Source of the DNA: Nocardia testacea NBRC 100365
GTDB lineage: Bacteria > Actinomycetota > Actinomycetes > Mycobacteriales > Mycobacteriaceae
Direction of reading: 5' to 3'
DNA: 57,925 nt
NCBI RefSeq assembly: GCF_000308775.1
Contig: NZ_BAGJ01000037.1
Span: 1 to 57,925, forward strand
Position numbers and translations under genes: made by a program. Numbering within the stretch: the first letter of the stretch is position 1; each line of letters starts with the position of its first letter. Under the pieces are notes generated by a model. It saw nothing but the letters and a program-made list of their open reading frames with translations. It did no database searches and had not been told where the DNA came from. This document shows positions 9,080 through 17,797 of this stretch, piece by piece.

Positions 9080-9937
9080 TCATACTCCGCCGGTGGCTAT
9101 GGGCATGCGGACCGAGTTTCCCCATTCGGTCCAGGAGCCGTCGTAGTTGCGTACCGTCTCGCGGCCCAGCAGGTACTTCAGGACGAACCAGGTGTGGCTG
9201 GAACGTTCGCCGACACCGCTGTACACGGTGATCGGGCCCGGCTCGACGATGCCGTAGATCTCGTCCAGTTCGGTGCGGCCGCGGAAGCGGGAGCCGGGGG
9301 TGAGGGCGCTGGTCCAGGGAATGTTGACCGCGGTGGGGATGTGGCCGCCCCGCAGGGCGGTGCCGGGGCCGCCCTCGCCGGGGTCGCCCGCGTATTCGTG
9401 CGGGGAACGTACGTCGACCAGCGGTTCGCCCAGGTGCTCGAGGACATCCTCGCGGAAAGCGCGGATCGCCGTATCGTCCCGCTCGACCTGCGGATACCGG
9501 CTGCGCGCTGGTTCGGGGGTTTCGAAGACCATATCCCGGCCCTCGCCGATCCAGGCGTCGCGGCCGCCGTCCAGGAGCCGGACGTCCCGGTGACCGAACA
9601 TGGTGAAAAGCCACAGCGCGTGGGCGGCGTGCGAGTTACCGTCGTTGCCGTACAGCACGACGGTGTCGTCGTGTTCGACGCCCTGGGAGCGCATGAGTTC
9701 GGTGAACCGTTCGCCATCGATATAGTCACGGGTCACCGGGTCGTCGAGGTCGCTGCGCCAGTCGAGCTTGCTGGCCCCGGGAACATGGCCTATGCCGTAG
9801 AGGAGGACATCGGCATTACATTCGATGATCTTCAAACCGGACGTGCCGAGGTTTGCCGACAGCCATTCCGTGGTTACCAGACGGTGTGGGTGCGCATAGG
9901 AAGCGAAGGCGGGATATGGGTCCGGGGCGACGGGCAC
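9080..9937 (-). CDS. sseA: Rhodanese-type sulfurtransferase SseA, expected catalytic Cys replaced by Ser
   Basis: Two-domain rhodanese of 285 residues, normally moving sulfane sulfur from thiosulfate to an acceptor. The N-terminal domain (about 15-135) is the usual structural half with LYGNDGNSHAAHALW. The C-terminal domain (about 150-280) has DVRSPHEYAG and the active loop. Family members carry YCRIGERSSHTWF; here residues 239-251 read YSGVGERSSHTWF, so the nucleophile position is Ser240 (AGC at 9218-9220). Unless another Cys such as Cys40 substitutes, it should lack classical activity. The GTG start at 9937 has AAGGAA upstream. It is divergent from the regulator at 10102. Confidence 0.88.
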   Translation of the reverse strand: MPVAPDPYPAFASYAHPHRLVTTEWLSANLGTSGLKIIECNADVLLYGIGHVPGASKLDWRSDLDDPVTRDYIDGERFTELMRSQGVEHDDTVVLYGNDGNSHAAHALWLFTMFGHRDVRLLDGGRDAWIGEGRDMVFETPEPARSRYPQVERDDTAIRAFREDVLEHLGEPLVDVRSPHEYAGDPGEGGPGTALRGGHIPTAVNIPWTSALTPGSRFRGRTELDEIYGIVEPGPITVYSGVGERSSHTWFVLKYLLGRETVRNYDGSWTEWGNSVRMPIATGGV

Positions 9938-10101
9938 GTTCGGGTTCCTTCACAGGAGGCGGGCAGTGCTGACGACAGGTTCGAGCCGCACTGTGGATAG
10001 TAAGTGTGGCGAAGTGAACTTGTTGATGAGCACAGAGTCGGTGCAATGGGCGTTTTGATCGCACATGTCTCCGATAAAGTCTCCCCGAAGGAGGGGTGAG
10101 C

Positions 10102-11079
10102 ATGTCTGATTCTTGGCCGCGGCGGCGCCTGCTCGCGATCCTCCGCGGCGCGAGCGAGCCCTTGGACGCGCAGCAGCTCGCGCAGATCACCGGCCAGCAC
10201 GTCACCACGGTGCGGTTCCACCTCGACATCCTCACCCGGGAATCGCTGGTCCGGCAGTTCCAGCAGCCGCCGCGGGGCCGGGGGCGGCCGCGGATCGGCT
10301 ACCGCGCGGTCCAGCGGACCATCGGCTATCAGGACCTGGCCCAGGTTCTGGCCGACCAGTTGGGGCCCGATCCGGAGCGGCAGGCGGCGGCGGGCCGCGC
10401 CGCGGGACGGGCGTGGGGAGACAAGCTGGACACCGCCGGTGAACCGGTCGAGTCGGTGCGCGAGGCCAAGGACCGCGTCGTCTCGCTGATGTCGGAGCTG
10501 GGTTTCGCCCCCGAACGGGACGGGCGGGAGAACGCCGCGCGCGATCCCGAGCACGCGGTGGTCCGGCTGACCGCCTGTCCGCTGCGGGATCTGGCGCGGA
10601 CCCATACCGAAGTGGTGTGCGGGGTGCATCGCGGGCTACTGGCGGCGCTGCTGGAGCGTTCCGGGGCCCAGAGCGTGGTCGAGGCCGAACTCGTGCCATT
10701 CGTGACCGAGGAGATGTGCGAGGTGCGGCTGCGGCGGGTGGGTCCGCCGCCGGCGCAGACCCCGGCCGCGGAAGCGGCCGACGCCGCGGTGACCGCCGCG
10801 CGCCGGCGCCCGCAGCCCGGGCATATCGATGCGGCCGCCGGGCAGGCGACGCGGTTGTCACGGGTATCGGGGCAGACGGTGCCGCCGGGTAGCCAATTGC
10901 CGCCCGCGTCGGCCTCCCTGGAGTCCGAGCCGTTCCCGCCCGCTACCGGGCCGATGGCGCCGTCCGCGGGGCAGCAGGGTGGGCGGGTGTTCCGCGGCGC
11001 TCCGCCCTCAGGTGTGGTCGGCCCACAGTTGGGCGACGCCAACCCCCACTTCCTGGAGCAGTCGGCGCAACAGTGGTAG
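10102..11079 (+). CDS. Winged-helix regulator with three Cys, SufR/COG2345-like
   Basis: A 325-residue protein. Residues 1-75 form an ArsR/MarR-like winged helix (RRRLLAILRGASEPLDAQQL, then HVTTVRFHLDILTRESLV). The middle region carries CPLRDLARTHTEVVC and, 32 residues after the second Cys, EEMCEV. This Cx13Cx32C pattern resembles the Fe-S ligand region of SufR-type regulators. The C-terminal 110 residues are Pro/Ala-rich low complexity and overlap the end of convergent maf by 72 bases. The ATG at 10102 has AAGGAGG 7 bases upstream. Being divergent from the sulfurtransferase SseA, it may sense Fe-S or sulfur status and control it. That role is inference. Confidence 0.78.
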   Translation: MSDSWPRRRLLAILRGASEPLDAQQLAQITGQHVTTVRFHLDILTRESLVRQFQQPPRGRGRPRIGYRAVQRTIGYQDLAQVLADQLGPDPERQAAAGRAAGRAWGDKLDTAGEPVESVREAKDRVVSLMSELGFAPERDGRENAARDPEHAVVRLTACPLRDLARTHTEVVCGVHRGLLAALLERSGAQSVVEAELVPFVTEEMCEVRLRRVGPPPAQTPAAEAADAAVTAARRRPQPGHIDAAAGQATRLSRVSGQTVPPGSQLPPASASLESEPFPPATGPMAPSAGQQGGRVFRGAPPSGVVGPQLGDANPHFLEQSAQQW

Positions 11080-11646
11080 CCCGATCCCGACGACGCTGGA
11101 GGGGTCACCGTCGATTCGGTCGACGAACCAGCCCCCCAGGCCGTCGAGGGTGAACGCGCCCGCCACCTGCAGCGGTTCGCCGGTGGCGATGTAGGCGTCC
11201 AGTTCGGCGGGATCGGGTTTACCGAAGTGGACGGTGGTGGCGCTGCAATCGATCGCCTCGGCGGTGACGATGCCGTCGCGCACGCGCAGTACACAGTGCC
11301 CGGTGACCAGGTCCGCGAAATGCCCGGCCATGGCCTGCCAGCGCGCGAGAGCCACCTCCGGGGTATGGGGTTTGCCCTGGAGGCGGCCGTCGATCAGCAG
11401 CATGGAGTCACAGCCGACGACGACGAGGTCGGGACCCGGGGCGTCATCGGCCAGGGTGGACGCGACAGCGTGGGCCTTCGCCCGGGCCAGTTCGACGACC
11501 ACCTCCCGGGGCCCGGTACCGGCCGGAAGGGCCGCCGCTACGGCGTCCTCGTCCACATCCGAAACCCGGACGAGAGGTTCGATGCCCGCGGCACGCAGTA
11601 CCGACCGGCGAGCAGGTGACGCGGACGCGAGGACCAGCCGGGTCAC
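11008..11646 (-). CDS. maf: Maf-type nucleoside triphosphate pyrophosphatase
   Basis: A 212-residue Maf/YhdE-fold house-cleaning enzyme that hydrolyses non-canonical or excess nucleoside triphosphates to monophosphates and pyrophosphate. Visible features are the N-terminal LASASPARRSVLRAAG substrate loop, the VVGCDSMLLIDG strand with conserved Asp, GKPHTP, and GAFTLDGLGGWFVDRIDGD near residue 165. It starts with GTG 25 bases after accE5 and is probably cotranscribed with accD5-accE5. Its 3' end overlaps the regulator at 10102-11079 in convergent orientation. Confidence 0.94.
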   Translation of the reverse strand: MTRLVLASASPARRSVLRAAGIEPLVRVSDVDEDAVAAALPAGTGPREVVVELARAKAHAVASTLADDAPGPDLVVVGCDSMLLIDGRLQGKPHTPEVALARWQAMAGHFADLVTGHCVLRVRDGIVTAEAIDCSATTVHFGKPDPAELDAYIATGEPLQVAGAFTLDGLGGWFVDRIDGDPSSVVGIGLPLLRRLLQEVGVGVAQLWADHT

Positions 11647-11671
11647 GTCTGAAGTTCTCCTGAGTTCGGTG

Positions 11672-12001
11672 TCAGAACCGCAGATGCGACAGCTGCGGAT
11701 AGGAGTACGGCGAGAACGGGGAGTTGCCGCGGTGCATCATTGTCGGCTTACCCCACAGATCCTGCGGACCGGAAGCCGCGGGTGCCGAACCCGCGGCGGC
11801 GGCAGCGGTGAACACACAGACCAGCGCGGCGATCTCCGCGTCGGTCGGCGCGCCTTTCTCGATCACGAGGAACGGCTTCTCCCCGTTCGTCGCGGCGGCA
11901 GTGCCCGCGGCGGCTTCGGTCGCGGCATCGGCCGGCACATCCCTGGTCGCGAGGTCCAGTTCTGCTGCGGCCAATACTTCTTCTTCTGCCACAATCGTCA
12001 C
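11672..12001 (-). CDS. accE5: Acyl-CoA carboxylase epsilon subunit
   Basis: Small (109-residue) regulatory subunit that stabilises AccA3-AccD5 complexes in mycolate-producing actinobacteria. The first 40 residues are an Ala/Glu-rich disordered tail. The conserved core is FLVIEKGAPTDAEIAALVCV, then an Ala-rich stretch and a DLWGKPTMMHRG ... SPYSYPQLSHLRF end. It starts with GTG, 120 bases downstream of accD5, and is followed closely by maf. The order accD5-accE5-maf supports the assignment despite the short, low-complexity sequence. Confidence 0.92.
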   Translation of the reverse strand: MTIVAEEEVLAAAELDLATRDVPADAATEAAAGTAAATNGEKPFLVIEKGAPTDAEIAALVCVFTAAAAAGSAPAASGPQDLWGKPTMMHRGNSPFSPYSYPQLSHLRF

Positions 12002-12121
12002 AGTGCCAGATCCTCTCTCTTGCCTCGAGCGGGCTCGCGCGGTTCAGCGGAACCTGGTCGATCTTCTCTCACCGATCGCATACCCGAAATCAGTGTGCGG
12101 CCTACAGAGCGTATCGCCGGA

Positions 12122-13762
12122 TCACAGCGGGATGTTGCCGTGTTTCTTCGGAGGCATGGTGACCATCTTCCGCTCCAGCAGCCGCAGCGCGGAGACGATC
12201 TGGCCGCGAGTATGCGACGGCGGGATCACCGCGTCCACGTAACCGCGCTCGGCGGCGACGTACGGATTGACCAAGGTGTCCTCGTACTCGTTCTGCAGTT
12301 CCAGGCGCAGTTTGTCCACGTCGGACCCGTCGCGCGCGGCGTCGGCCAGCTTCTTGCGGTATACGAAACCGACCGCGCCGGAGGCGCCCATGACGGCGAT
12401 CTGGGCGGTGGGCCAGGCCAGGTTCACATCGGCGCCCATATGCTTGGAACCCATGACGTCGTAGGCGCCGCCGTAGGCCTTACGGGTGATGATCGTGATT
12501 TTGCCCACAGTGGCCTCTCCGTAGGCGTAGAGCAGCTTGGCGCCGCGCCGGATGATGCCGTTGTACTCCTGATCGGTGCCGGGCAGGAAGCCGGGCACAT
12601 CCACCAGGGTGATGATGGGGACATTGAACGCGTCGCAGGTGCGGACGAACCGCGCGGCCTTCTCCGAGGCGTCGATATCGAGGCAGCCGGCGAACTGGGT
12701 GGGCTGGTTGGCGACGATACCGACACTGCGGCCGTCGACCCGGCCGAAGCCCACGATGATGTTCATGGCCCGCTCGGCCTGGATCTCCAGGAACTCGTCG
12801 TCGTCGAGCAGCCGGCGGATGACCTCGTGCATGTCGTAGGGCTGGTTCGGCGAATCCGGGATGAGGGTGTCGAGTTCGATGTCCTCTTCGGTGAGGGATT
12901 CCTCGATGGCGCCGGTGATCGGGTCCGATGCCGGGAAGCGCGGCGCCTCGGCGCGGTTGTTGCTCGGCAGGTAGGACAGCAGATCCTTGACGTAGTCCAG
13001 GGCGTCCTGTTCACCGGAGGCCACATAGTGCGCGGAACCCGACTTCACCATGTGGGTGTGGGCGCCGCCCAGTTCCTCCATGGTGACCTCTTCGCCGGTG
13101 ACGGTCTTGATGACGTCCGGCCCGGTGATGAACATCTGGCTGGTCTGGTCGACCATCACCACGAAGTCGGTGAGCGCGGGGGAGTAGACGTGACCGCCCG
13201 CGGCGGCGCCCATGATCAGCGAGATCTGCGGGATCACCCCGGAGGCCTGGATATTGCGGTGGAAGATCTCGCCGTAGAGACCGAGCGAGACCACGCCCTC
13301 CTGGATACGAGCGCCGGCGCCCTCGTTGATCCCGATCAGCGGCCGGCCGGTCTTGAGCGCCAGGTCCATCACCTTGACGATCTTCTCGCCGTACACCTCA
13401 CCCAGGCTGCCGCCGAACACGGTGACGTCCTGGCTGAAGATGCACACCTCGCGGCCGTCGATGGTGCCGTAGCCGGTCACCACGCCGTCGCCCAGCGGGC
13501 GCTGCTTGTCGAGGCCGAAGTTCACGCTGCGGTGCCGGGCCAGGGCATCGAGTTCGACGAAGGAGCCCTCGTCGAGCAGGGCGAGAATGCGCTCCCGCGC
13601 GGTCATCTTCCCCTTGGCGTGCACCTTGTCGATCGCGGCCTCACCCATCGGATGCTGGGCTTCTTCCAGCCGATTCCGCAGGTCAGCCAGTTTGCCGGCG
13701 GTGGTGTGGATATCGGGCGCACCTGCCGAATCCGGCGTGGGCTGCTGCTGGACACTCGTCAT
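12122..13762 (-). CDS. accD5: Propionyl/acyl-CoA carboxylase beta chain (carboxyltransferase)
   Basis: A 546-residue carboxyltransferase subunit that passes CO2 from carboxybiotin on AccA3 to propionyl-CoA or acetyl-CoA. N-terminal crotonase-fold half: [45 protein letters not shown] with the first oxyanion Gly pair, and [17 protein letters not shown]-terminal half: [53 protein letters not shown] and the [10 protein letters not shown] end. The ATG at 13762 heads the minus-strand unit accD5-accE5-maf. The divergent 284-bp upstream region carries a CTACT/AGTAG dyad. Confidence 0.96.
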   Translation of the reverse strand: MTSVQQQPTPDSAGAPDIHTTAGKLADLRNRLEEAQHPMGEAAIDKVHAKGKMTARERILALLDEGSFVELDALARHRSVNFGLDKQRPLGDGVVTGYGTIDGREVCIFSQDVTVFGGSLGEVYGEKIVKVMDLALKTGRPLIGINEGAGARIQEGVVSLGLYGEIFHRNIQASGVIPQISLIMGAAAGGHVYSPALTDFVVMVDQTSQMFITGPDVIKTVTGEEVTMEELGGAHTHMVKSGSAHYVASGEQDALDYVKDLLSYLPSNNRAEAPRFPASDPITGAIEESLTEEDIELDTLIPDSPNQPYDMHEVIRRLLDDDEFLEIQAERAMNIIVGFGRVDGRSVGIVANQPTQFAGCLDIDASEKAARFVRTCDAFNVPIITLVDVPGFLPGTDQEYNGIIRRGAKLLYAYGEATVGKITIITRKAYGGAYDVMGSKHMGADVNLAWPTAQIAVMGASGAVGFVYRKKLADAARDGSDVDKLRLELQNEYEDTLVNPYVAAERGYVDAVIPPSHTRGQIVSALRLLERKMVTMPPKKHGNIPL

Positions 13763-13810
13763 GGCTCGGAGTGTAACCAGAGCCGCACCGCCCTGTTAAC
13801 CCAGATCCTG

Positions 13811-13824
13811 CTACTGGCGAGTAG
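13811..13824. promoter_or_regulatory. Dyad upstream of accD5
   Basis: CTACT - GGCG - AGTAG, a 14-base inverted repeat about 50 bases upstream of the accD5 start and inside the 284-base divergent region. The size and symmetry suit a TetR-type operator. No regulator gene lies adjacent, so the cognate protein is unknown. Confidence 0.4.
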
Positions 13825-14046
13825 AACCCGGTCGAGAAAACCCCAGGTGGACAAGTCGTCACCGGTTCATATGTGTACCGCGAATCGCGGCGGACGTCCA
13901 CACGACACGCGCCGGTGATCCGTCACAAGACTAACCCGTCCGCCTCGTGAGCGCGCGGCCCGCGATTAATTCGCTTTCGCTCTACGGTGCCGGGCAATAC
14001 CCTTGCGGCAGGCCACTTTCGGAACACAGAGGGGAGGTGGCCCGCT

Positions 14047-14229
14047 ATGTGGCACTGGACAACTCGAGACGGCCGATTCCCGGAGGCCTTGGCGTTCACC
14101 CGGGTGACCGAGCCGGAACCGACCATCACCGAAACAGTCGCCGAGAACGAATCCGAAGAGACCGACACACTGGAGAACGAGGCGATGTCCGCGGTGTCGG
14201 GGCCCATCGGCTACGACCTCGCCGGCTAG
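14047..14229 (+). CDS. Candidate 60-residue acidic small protein
   Basis: An ATG at 14047 is preceded by a purine-rich GGGGAGGTGG ending 6 bases before it. The product begins MWHWTTRDGRFPEAL, continues with an acidic Thr/Glu stretch (TETVAENESEETDT, about 29-42) and ends GPIGYDLAG. There are no cysteines or membrane segments. It is divergent from accD5 and stands 61 bases upstream of birA on the same strand. I do not recognise it. The strong ribosome-binding site and tight placement favour a real gene over chance; a RiPP-like precursor is possible, but no modification enzymes are nearby. Confidence 0.5.
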   Translation: MWHWTTRDGRFPEALAFTRVTEPEPTITETVAENESEETDTLENEAMSAVSGPIGYDLAG

Positions 14230-14290
14230 ACCCGGTGGTCGCCGCACCCGCCGTGCGGCGACCACCGCCCCCGGCCAGTACCCTGCCCTG

Positions 14291-15091
14291 GTGCAGAGGC
14301 CACCGTTGGACGTCGAACAGTTGCGGCGAGCGCTGACCGGAACCCCGGAACCGGCGTTCTTCACCGGAATCGACGTGATCGAATCGACCGGATCCACCAA
14401 CGCGGACCTGATCGCGCGCGCCGCGGACCCGGATATCGACCGGGTCGTATTGGTCGCGGAAGCGCAGGAGAGCGGCCGCGGCCGGCTCGCCCGCGCCTGG
14501 GCCAGTCCGCCGCGCGCGCAGATCGCCCTGTCCCTGCTCATCCGGCCCGCGGGCCTGGGCCCGGAAACCCTCGGCTGGTTGCCGCTGCTCACCGGTATCG
14601 CCGCGGTCGACACGCTCACGACGACCGCCCGGGTGCCCGCCGCCCTGAAATGGCCCAACGATGTGCTGATCGAGGGCCGCAAGGTCGCCGGCATCCTGGC
14701 CGAAGTCGCCGCCGCGGGGCCCCGCCCGGCGATCGTGGTGGGTATCGGCATGAACGTGAGCCTCACCGCCGATGAACTCCCCGTGCCGCACGCCACCTCA
14801 CTGCTGCTCAGCGGCGCCGCCGACACCGACCGCACCCGCCTGGTGCTGTCCTTCCTGACCGAGTTCGCTCGCCGCTACACCCGGTGGCAGGAATCCGGAT
14901 GGGCCGTGGAGACGCTCGCCGACGCGTATCGGCAGCGCTGTGCCACGCTGGGCTCCCGGGTCCGGGCGGAATTGCCGGGGGGCGGGGTGTTGACGGGAAT
15001 CGCTCGCGATATCGACGCGGCGGGGCGATTGCTGATCGAGGACCGGGCGGTGGCGGCGGGGGATGTGACGCACCTGCGACCCGGGGACTGA
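14291..15091 (+). CDS. birA: Biotin--[acetyl-CoA-carboxylase] ligase
   Basis: A 266-residue monofunctional biotin protein ligase without the N-terminal DNA-binding domain of E. coli BirA. It forms biotinyl-AMP and transfers biotin to the carrier lysine of AccA3. Visible motifs are ESTGSTNADL (about 31-40), the GRGR adenylate loop in ESGRGRLARAW, ALKWPNDVLI near residue 117, GRKVAGILAE and VVGIGMNV. The C-terminal SH3-like domain carries GVLTGIARDID. The GTG at 14291 is the start. Its closeness to accD5/accE5 and accA3 fits a shared role in carboxylase assembly. Confidence 0.95.
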   Translation: MQRPPLDVEQLRRALTGTPEPAFFTGIDVIESTGSTNADLIARAADPDIDRVVLVAEAQESGRGRLARAWASPPRAQIALSLLIRPAGLGPETLGWLPLLTGIAAVDTLTTTARVPAALKWPNDVLIEGRKVAGILAEVAAAGPRPAIVVGIGMNVSLTADELPVPHATSLLLSGAADTDRTRLVLSFLTEFARRYTRWQESGWAVETLADAYRQRCATLGSRVRAELPGGGVLTGIARDIDAAGRLLIEDRAVAAGDVTHLRPGD

Positions 15092-15206
15092 GAGTTCCGG
15101 CGGGGGGCGGGGAGCGGGCTTCTCCGCAGGGGTTTGGTGGGGTGAGTGCTTTCCGTACCTGGCCTGGATCGGGGGTTTCGGGGATTTTTGGGGGTATCGT
15201 GCGCTC

Positions 15207-15719
15207 ATGGGTTATCCGGAGGATGCGCTGGCGCCCGACGAAGAACTGATCCTGCACACCCATCCGCATTGGAAGATGCTGTTCTGGCCTATTGTCACGC
15301 TGATCGTGGTGACCGCGGTGGCCGGCTTCCTGGGCGGCCTGGTGTGGCGTACCGCCGACGAGTCGTGGCGGTCGATCCTGCTGCTCGTGATCCTGGTCGT
15401 GTGGCTGTTGCTGCTGGCATGGCGCAGTATCGCGCCGATCGTGACCTGGAAATCCACCCATTTCATCGTCACCGATCGCCGGGTGCTGGCCCGCGAAGGT
15501 GTGATGACCCACACCGGTATCGATATCCCGATGAGCCGGATCTCCAGTGTGCAGTTCCGGCACGGGCTGGTCGACCGGATATTCGGGACGGGAGAGCTGA
15601 TCATCGGGTCCTCGTCCGAAGAACCCTTGGAATACAGCGATATCCCGCAGGTGGAACAGGTGCATGCGCTGCTCTATCACCAGGTTTTCGAGGCAGCTCC
15701 CCGGTACGGCGGCTTCTGA
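15207..15719 (+). CDS. PH-domain membrane protein
   Basis: A 170-residue protein with two hydrophobic segments at about 24-46 and 55-75, then a bacterial PH-like (bPH2/DUF304) domain of about 85 residues (STHFIVTDRRVLAREGVMTH ... IPMSRISSVQ). Position and architecture match Rv3278c of M. tuberculosis. The family is membrane-anchored with the PH domain probably cytosolic; its ligand is unknown. It lies 115 bases after birA and 70 bases before the response regulator, so it may belong to the same transcript as the two-component pair. Confidence 0.88.
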   Translation: MGYPEDALAPDEELILHTHPHWKMLFWPIVTLIVVTAVAGFLGGLVWRTADESWRSILLLVILVVWLLLLAWRSIAPIVTWKSTHFIVTDRRVLAREGVMTHTGIDIPMSRISSVQFRHGLVDRIFGTGELIIGSSSEEPLEYSDIPQVEQVHALLYHQVFEAAPRYGGF

Positions 15720-15789
15720 TCGGGCACCGCGGACCGCTGCCCGGCCGTGAAGAGGCGGGTACCGGCGCGGTGGACCGTAATCTTGTCGC

Positions 15790-16467
15790 ATGACCGCCGT
15801 ATTGCTGGGCGAAGACGACGAGGCCATCGCGGCGCCGCTCTCGCGGGCGCTGGGCCGCGAGGGATATTCGGTGACCGTGGAGAGCTTCGGTCCCGCGGTG
15901 TTGGACCGGGCTCTGGAAGGACACCATGATCTGCTGATCCTCGATCTCGGGTTGCCGGGAATGGACGGGCTGGAGGTGTGCCGGCAGGTGCGGGCCCGCG
16001 GCGCCGAGATGGCGGTTCTGATGCTGACCGCCCGGACCGACGAAGTCGATTTCGTGGTCGGGCTGGACGCCGGCGCCGACGACTACGTCGGGAAGCCCTT
16101 CCGGCTGGCCGAACTGCTGGCCCGGGTCCGCGCCCTGCTGCGGCGCAGCGGTATCGGCGACGACACCGTGGAGGTCGGCGGGATCCGCCTGGAGCCGGCG
16201 GCACGGCGGGTGCTGGTCAACGGGGTGGAAGTCGGCTTGGCGAACAAGGAGTACGAGCTGCTCAAGGTGCTGATCGATCGCGCCGGCCAGGTGGTGCCCC
16301 GGGAGACGATCCTGCGTGAGGTCTGGGGCGACGCCGAACTGCGCGGATCCAAGACCCTGGATATGCACATGTCCTGGTTGCGCCGCAAGATCGGCGACGA
16401 GGGCCCGATGGCCGAACGGCGGATCGTCACCGTGCGCGGTGTCGGTTTCCGGTTGAACACCGACTGA
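15790..16467 (+). CDS. OmpR-family response regulator
   Basis: A 225-residue two-domain regulator. The receiver domain (1-115) has the acidic pair GEDDE at 7-11, phospho-acceptor Asp52 in LILDLGLPGMDG, Thr80 in MLTAR and Lys102 in GKPF. The C-terminal winged helix (about 125-222) includes LANKEYELLKVLIDRAG and SKTLDMHMSWLRRKI, ending in RIVTVRGVGFRLN. The sensor kinase begins one base after its stop, so the two are one operon and almost certainly partners. No target promoter is apparent in the window. Confidence 0.94.
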   Translation: MTAVLLGEDDEAIAAPLSRALGREGYSVTVESFGPAVLDRALEGHHDLLILDLGLPGMDGLEVCRQVRARGAEMAVLMLTARTDEVDFVVGLDAGADDYVGKPFRLAELLARVRALLRRSGIGDDTVEVGGIRLEPAARRVLVNGVEVGLANKEYELLKVLIDRAGQVVPRETILREVWGDAELRGSKTLDMHMSWLRRKIGDEGPMAERRIVTVRGVGFRLNTD

Positions 16468-16468
16468 C

Positions 16469-17779
16469 GTGCGGCGGCGGATTCTGCGGTCGATGCTGAC
16501 CGTGCTGATGCTGACCACTGTGGTGCTCGGGGTGCCGCTCACCTACACCGCGTGGCTGTGGGTGGAGGACATCACCCGCAACGATCTGCGCAGCCGGCTG
16601 GAACTGATCTCCGCGGAGGTGATCGGTCAGGAACACGGTAGCGGGGTGATCAGCGGCGGCCTGGACCTGCACACCGTGCAGCCGCTGGTGCCCGAGGGCG
16701 GGCGGCTCACCGTGGTGTACCCGGCGCCGGAGGATACGGCGGTCAAGGTCGAGGTCGGGGCCGCGACGGTGCACGACCCGCTGGTGGAGTCGCTGTCGAT
16801 GGGCACCGATGTATCGCTGCGCCTCGAGGTACCCGCGACTCCCATGGAGGCCCGGCAGCGACAGGCGGTGGCCGGGGTGGCACTGGCCGTGGCGATCTCG
16901 CTGGGCGCGGCGATCACGGTCGCCATCGTCACCGCGCGCCGCGTCGCCGATCCCATCCGTGATGTGGCCGCCCGGGCCGCCCGGCTCGCGATGGGCGATT
17001 TCCGCCCGGATCCGCGCCGCCACGGTATCGCCGAACTCGACCGGGTCTCCGATGTGCTCGATTCGGCGACCGTCGAGATCGCCGGCCGGCTGCAACGCGA
17101 ACACGCGCTGGTCGCCGATGTGTCCCATCAGCTGCGCAGCCGGTTGACCGCGGTCCGGCTGCGGCTCGACGAGCTGTCCGCGCACACCGATCCGGCCGTG
17201 GTGCACGAGGCGGAGGAGGCCATGGCCCAGGTCGACCGGCTGACCGAGGCCATCGATGATCTCGTCCGGGCCTCGCGCGACGAGGACGCCACCGACCGCG
17301 ATCCGGTACCGGTGATGGACGAACTGCGCGGCATCGTGACCGAGTGGACCCATCCGTTCCGGGAGGCCGGCCGCACCCTGTATCTGACCGGTGACGAATC
17401 GCTGCGCGCGCCCATCTCCGGCTCCCGGCTACGGGAGGCGGTGACGGTGCTGGTGGACAACGCGCTGATGCACGGCGGCGGCACCTGCACGGTCTCGGTG
17501 CGCACCGTGCGCCCGGGGCAGGATCGCGAACCGCTGGTCTGTGTACAGGTCGCCGACGAGGGCGAGGGGGTCAGCGACGAGCTGGCGCCGCATATCTTCG
17601 ATCGGGGTTTCTCCGGCGCGGGATCCACGGGAGTGGGCCTGGCGCTGGCGCGGGCCCTGATAGAGGCCGACGGCGGCCGGTTGGAGTTGCAGCGGCGGCG
17701 GCCGGCGTTGTTCGCGGTATTCCTCGGCAAACCGCTGGCCGCGCGGGTGGAGACCCGGGTGGTGGGGGAGCCGCGCTGA
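16469..17779 (+). CDS. Sensor histidine kinase, partner of the adjacent regulator
   Basis: A 436-residue membrane histidine kinase. Transmembrane helices lie at about 7-29 and 134-155, bounding an extracytoplasmic loop of about 105 residues. A HAMP-like segment (VADPIRDVAARAARLAMGDF) leads to the H-box ADVSHQLRSRLTAV with His220. The ATPase domain has the N box VDNALMHGG and a G box DEGEGVSDE followed by GVGLALARALIEADGG. The H-box reads HQLRSRLTA rather than the common HELRTPLTA, as in several actinobacterial kinases. The GTG start follows the regulator stop by one base. The stimulus is unknown; the PH protein and GtrA next door suggest the envelope. Confidence 0.92.
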   Translation: MRRRILRSMLTVLMLTTVVLGVPLTYTAWLWVEDITRNDLRSRLELISAEVIGQEHGSGVISGGLDLHTVQPLVPEGGRLTVVYPAPEDTAVKVEVGAATVHDPLVESLSMGTDVSLRLEVPATPMEARQRQAVAGVALAVAISLGAAITVAIVTARRVADPIRDVAARAARLAMGDFRPDPRRHGIAELDRVSDVLDSATVEIAGRLQREHALVADVSHQLRSRLTAVRLRLDELSAHTDPAVVHEAEEAMAQVDRLTEAIDDLVRASRDEDATDRDPVPVMDELRGIVTEWTHPFREAGRTLYLTGDESLRAPISGSRLREAVTVLVDNALMHGGGTCTVSVRTVRPGQDREPLVCVQVADEGEGVSDELAPHIFDRGFSGAGSTGVGLALARALIEADGGRLELQRRRPALFAVFLGKPLAARVETRVVGEPR

Positions 17780-17797
17780 TCGGTCGCGGCGGTGGAC

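Noticed and set aside
8469..9614. 381-codon minus-strand frame running through the repeats into sseA
   Set aside because: It reads tandem repeats and the antisense of sseA's frame; composition is repeat-driven, not coding.
11234..13918. 894-codon plus-strand open frame across accE5 and accD5
   Set aside because: It is a shadow of the accD5/accE5 genes, low in recognisable motifs and with no plausible start signal.
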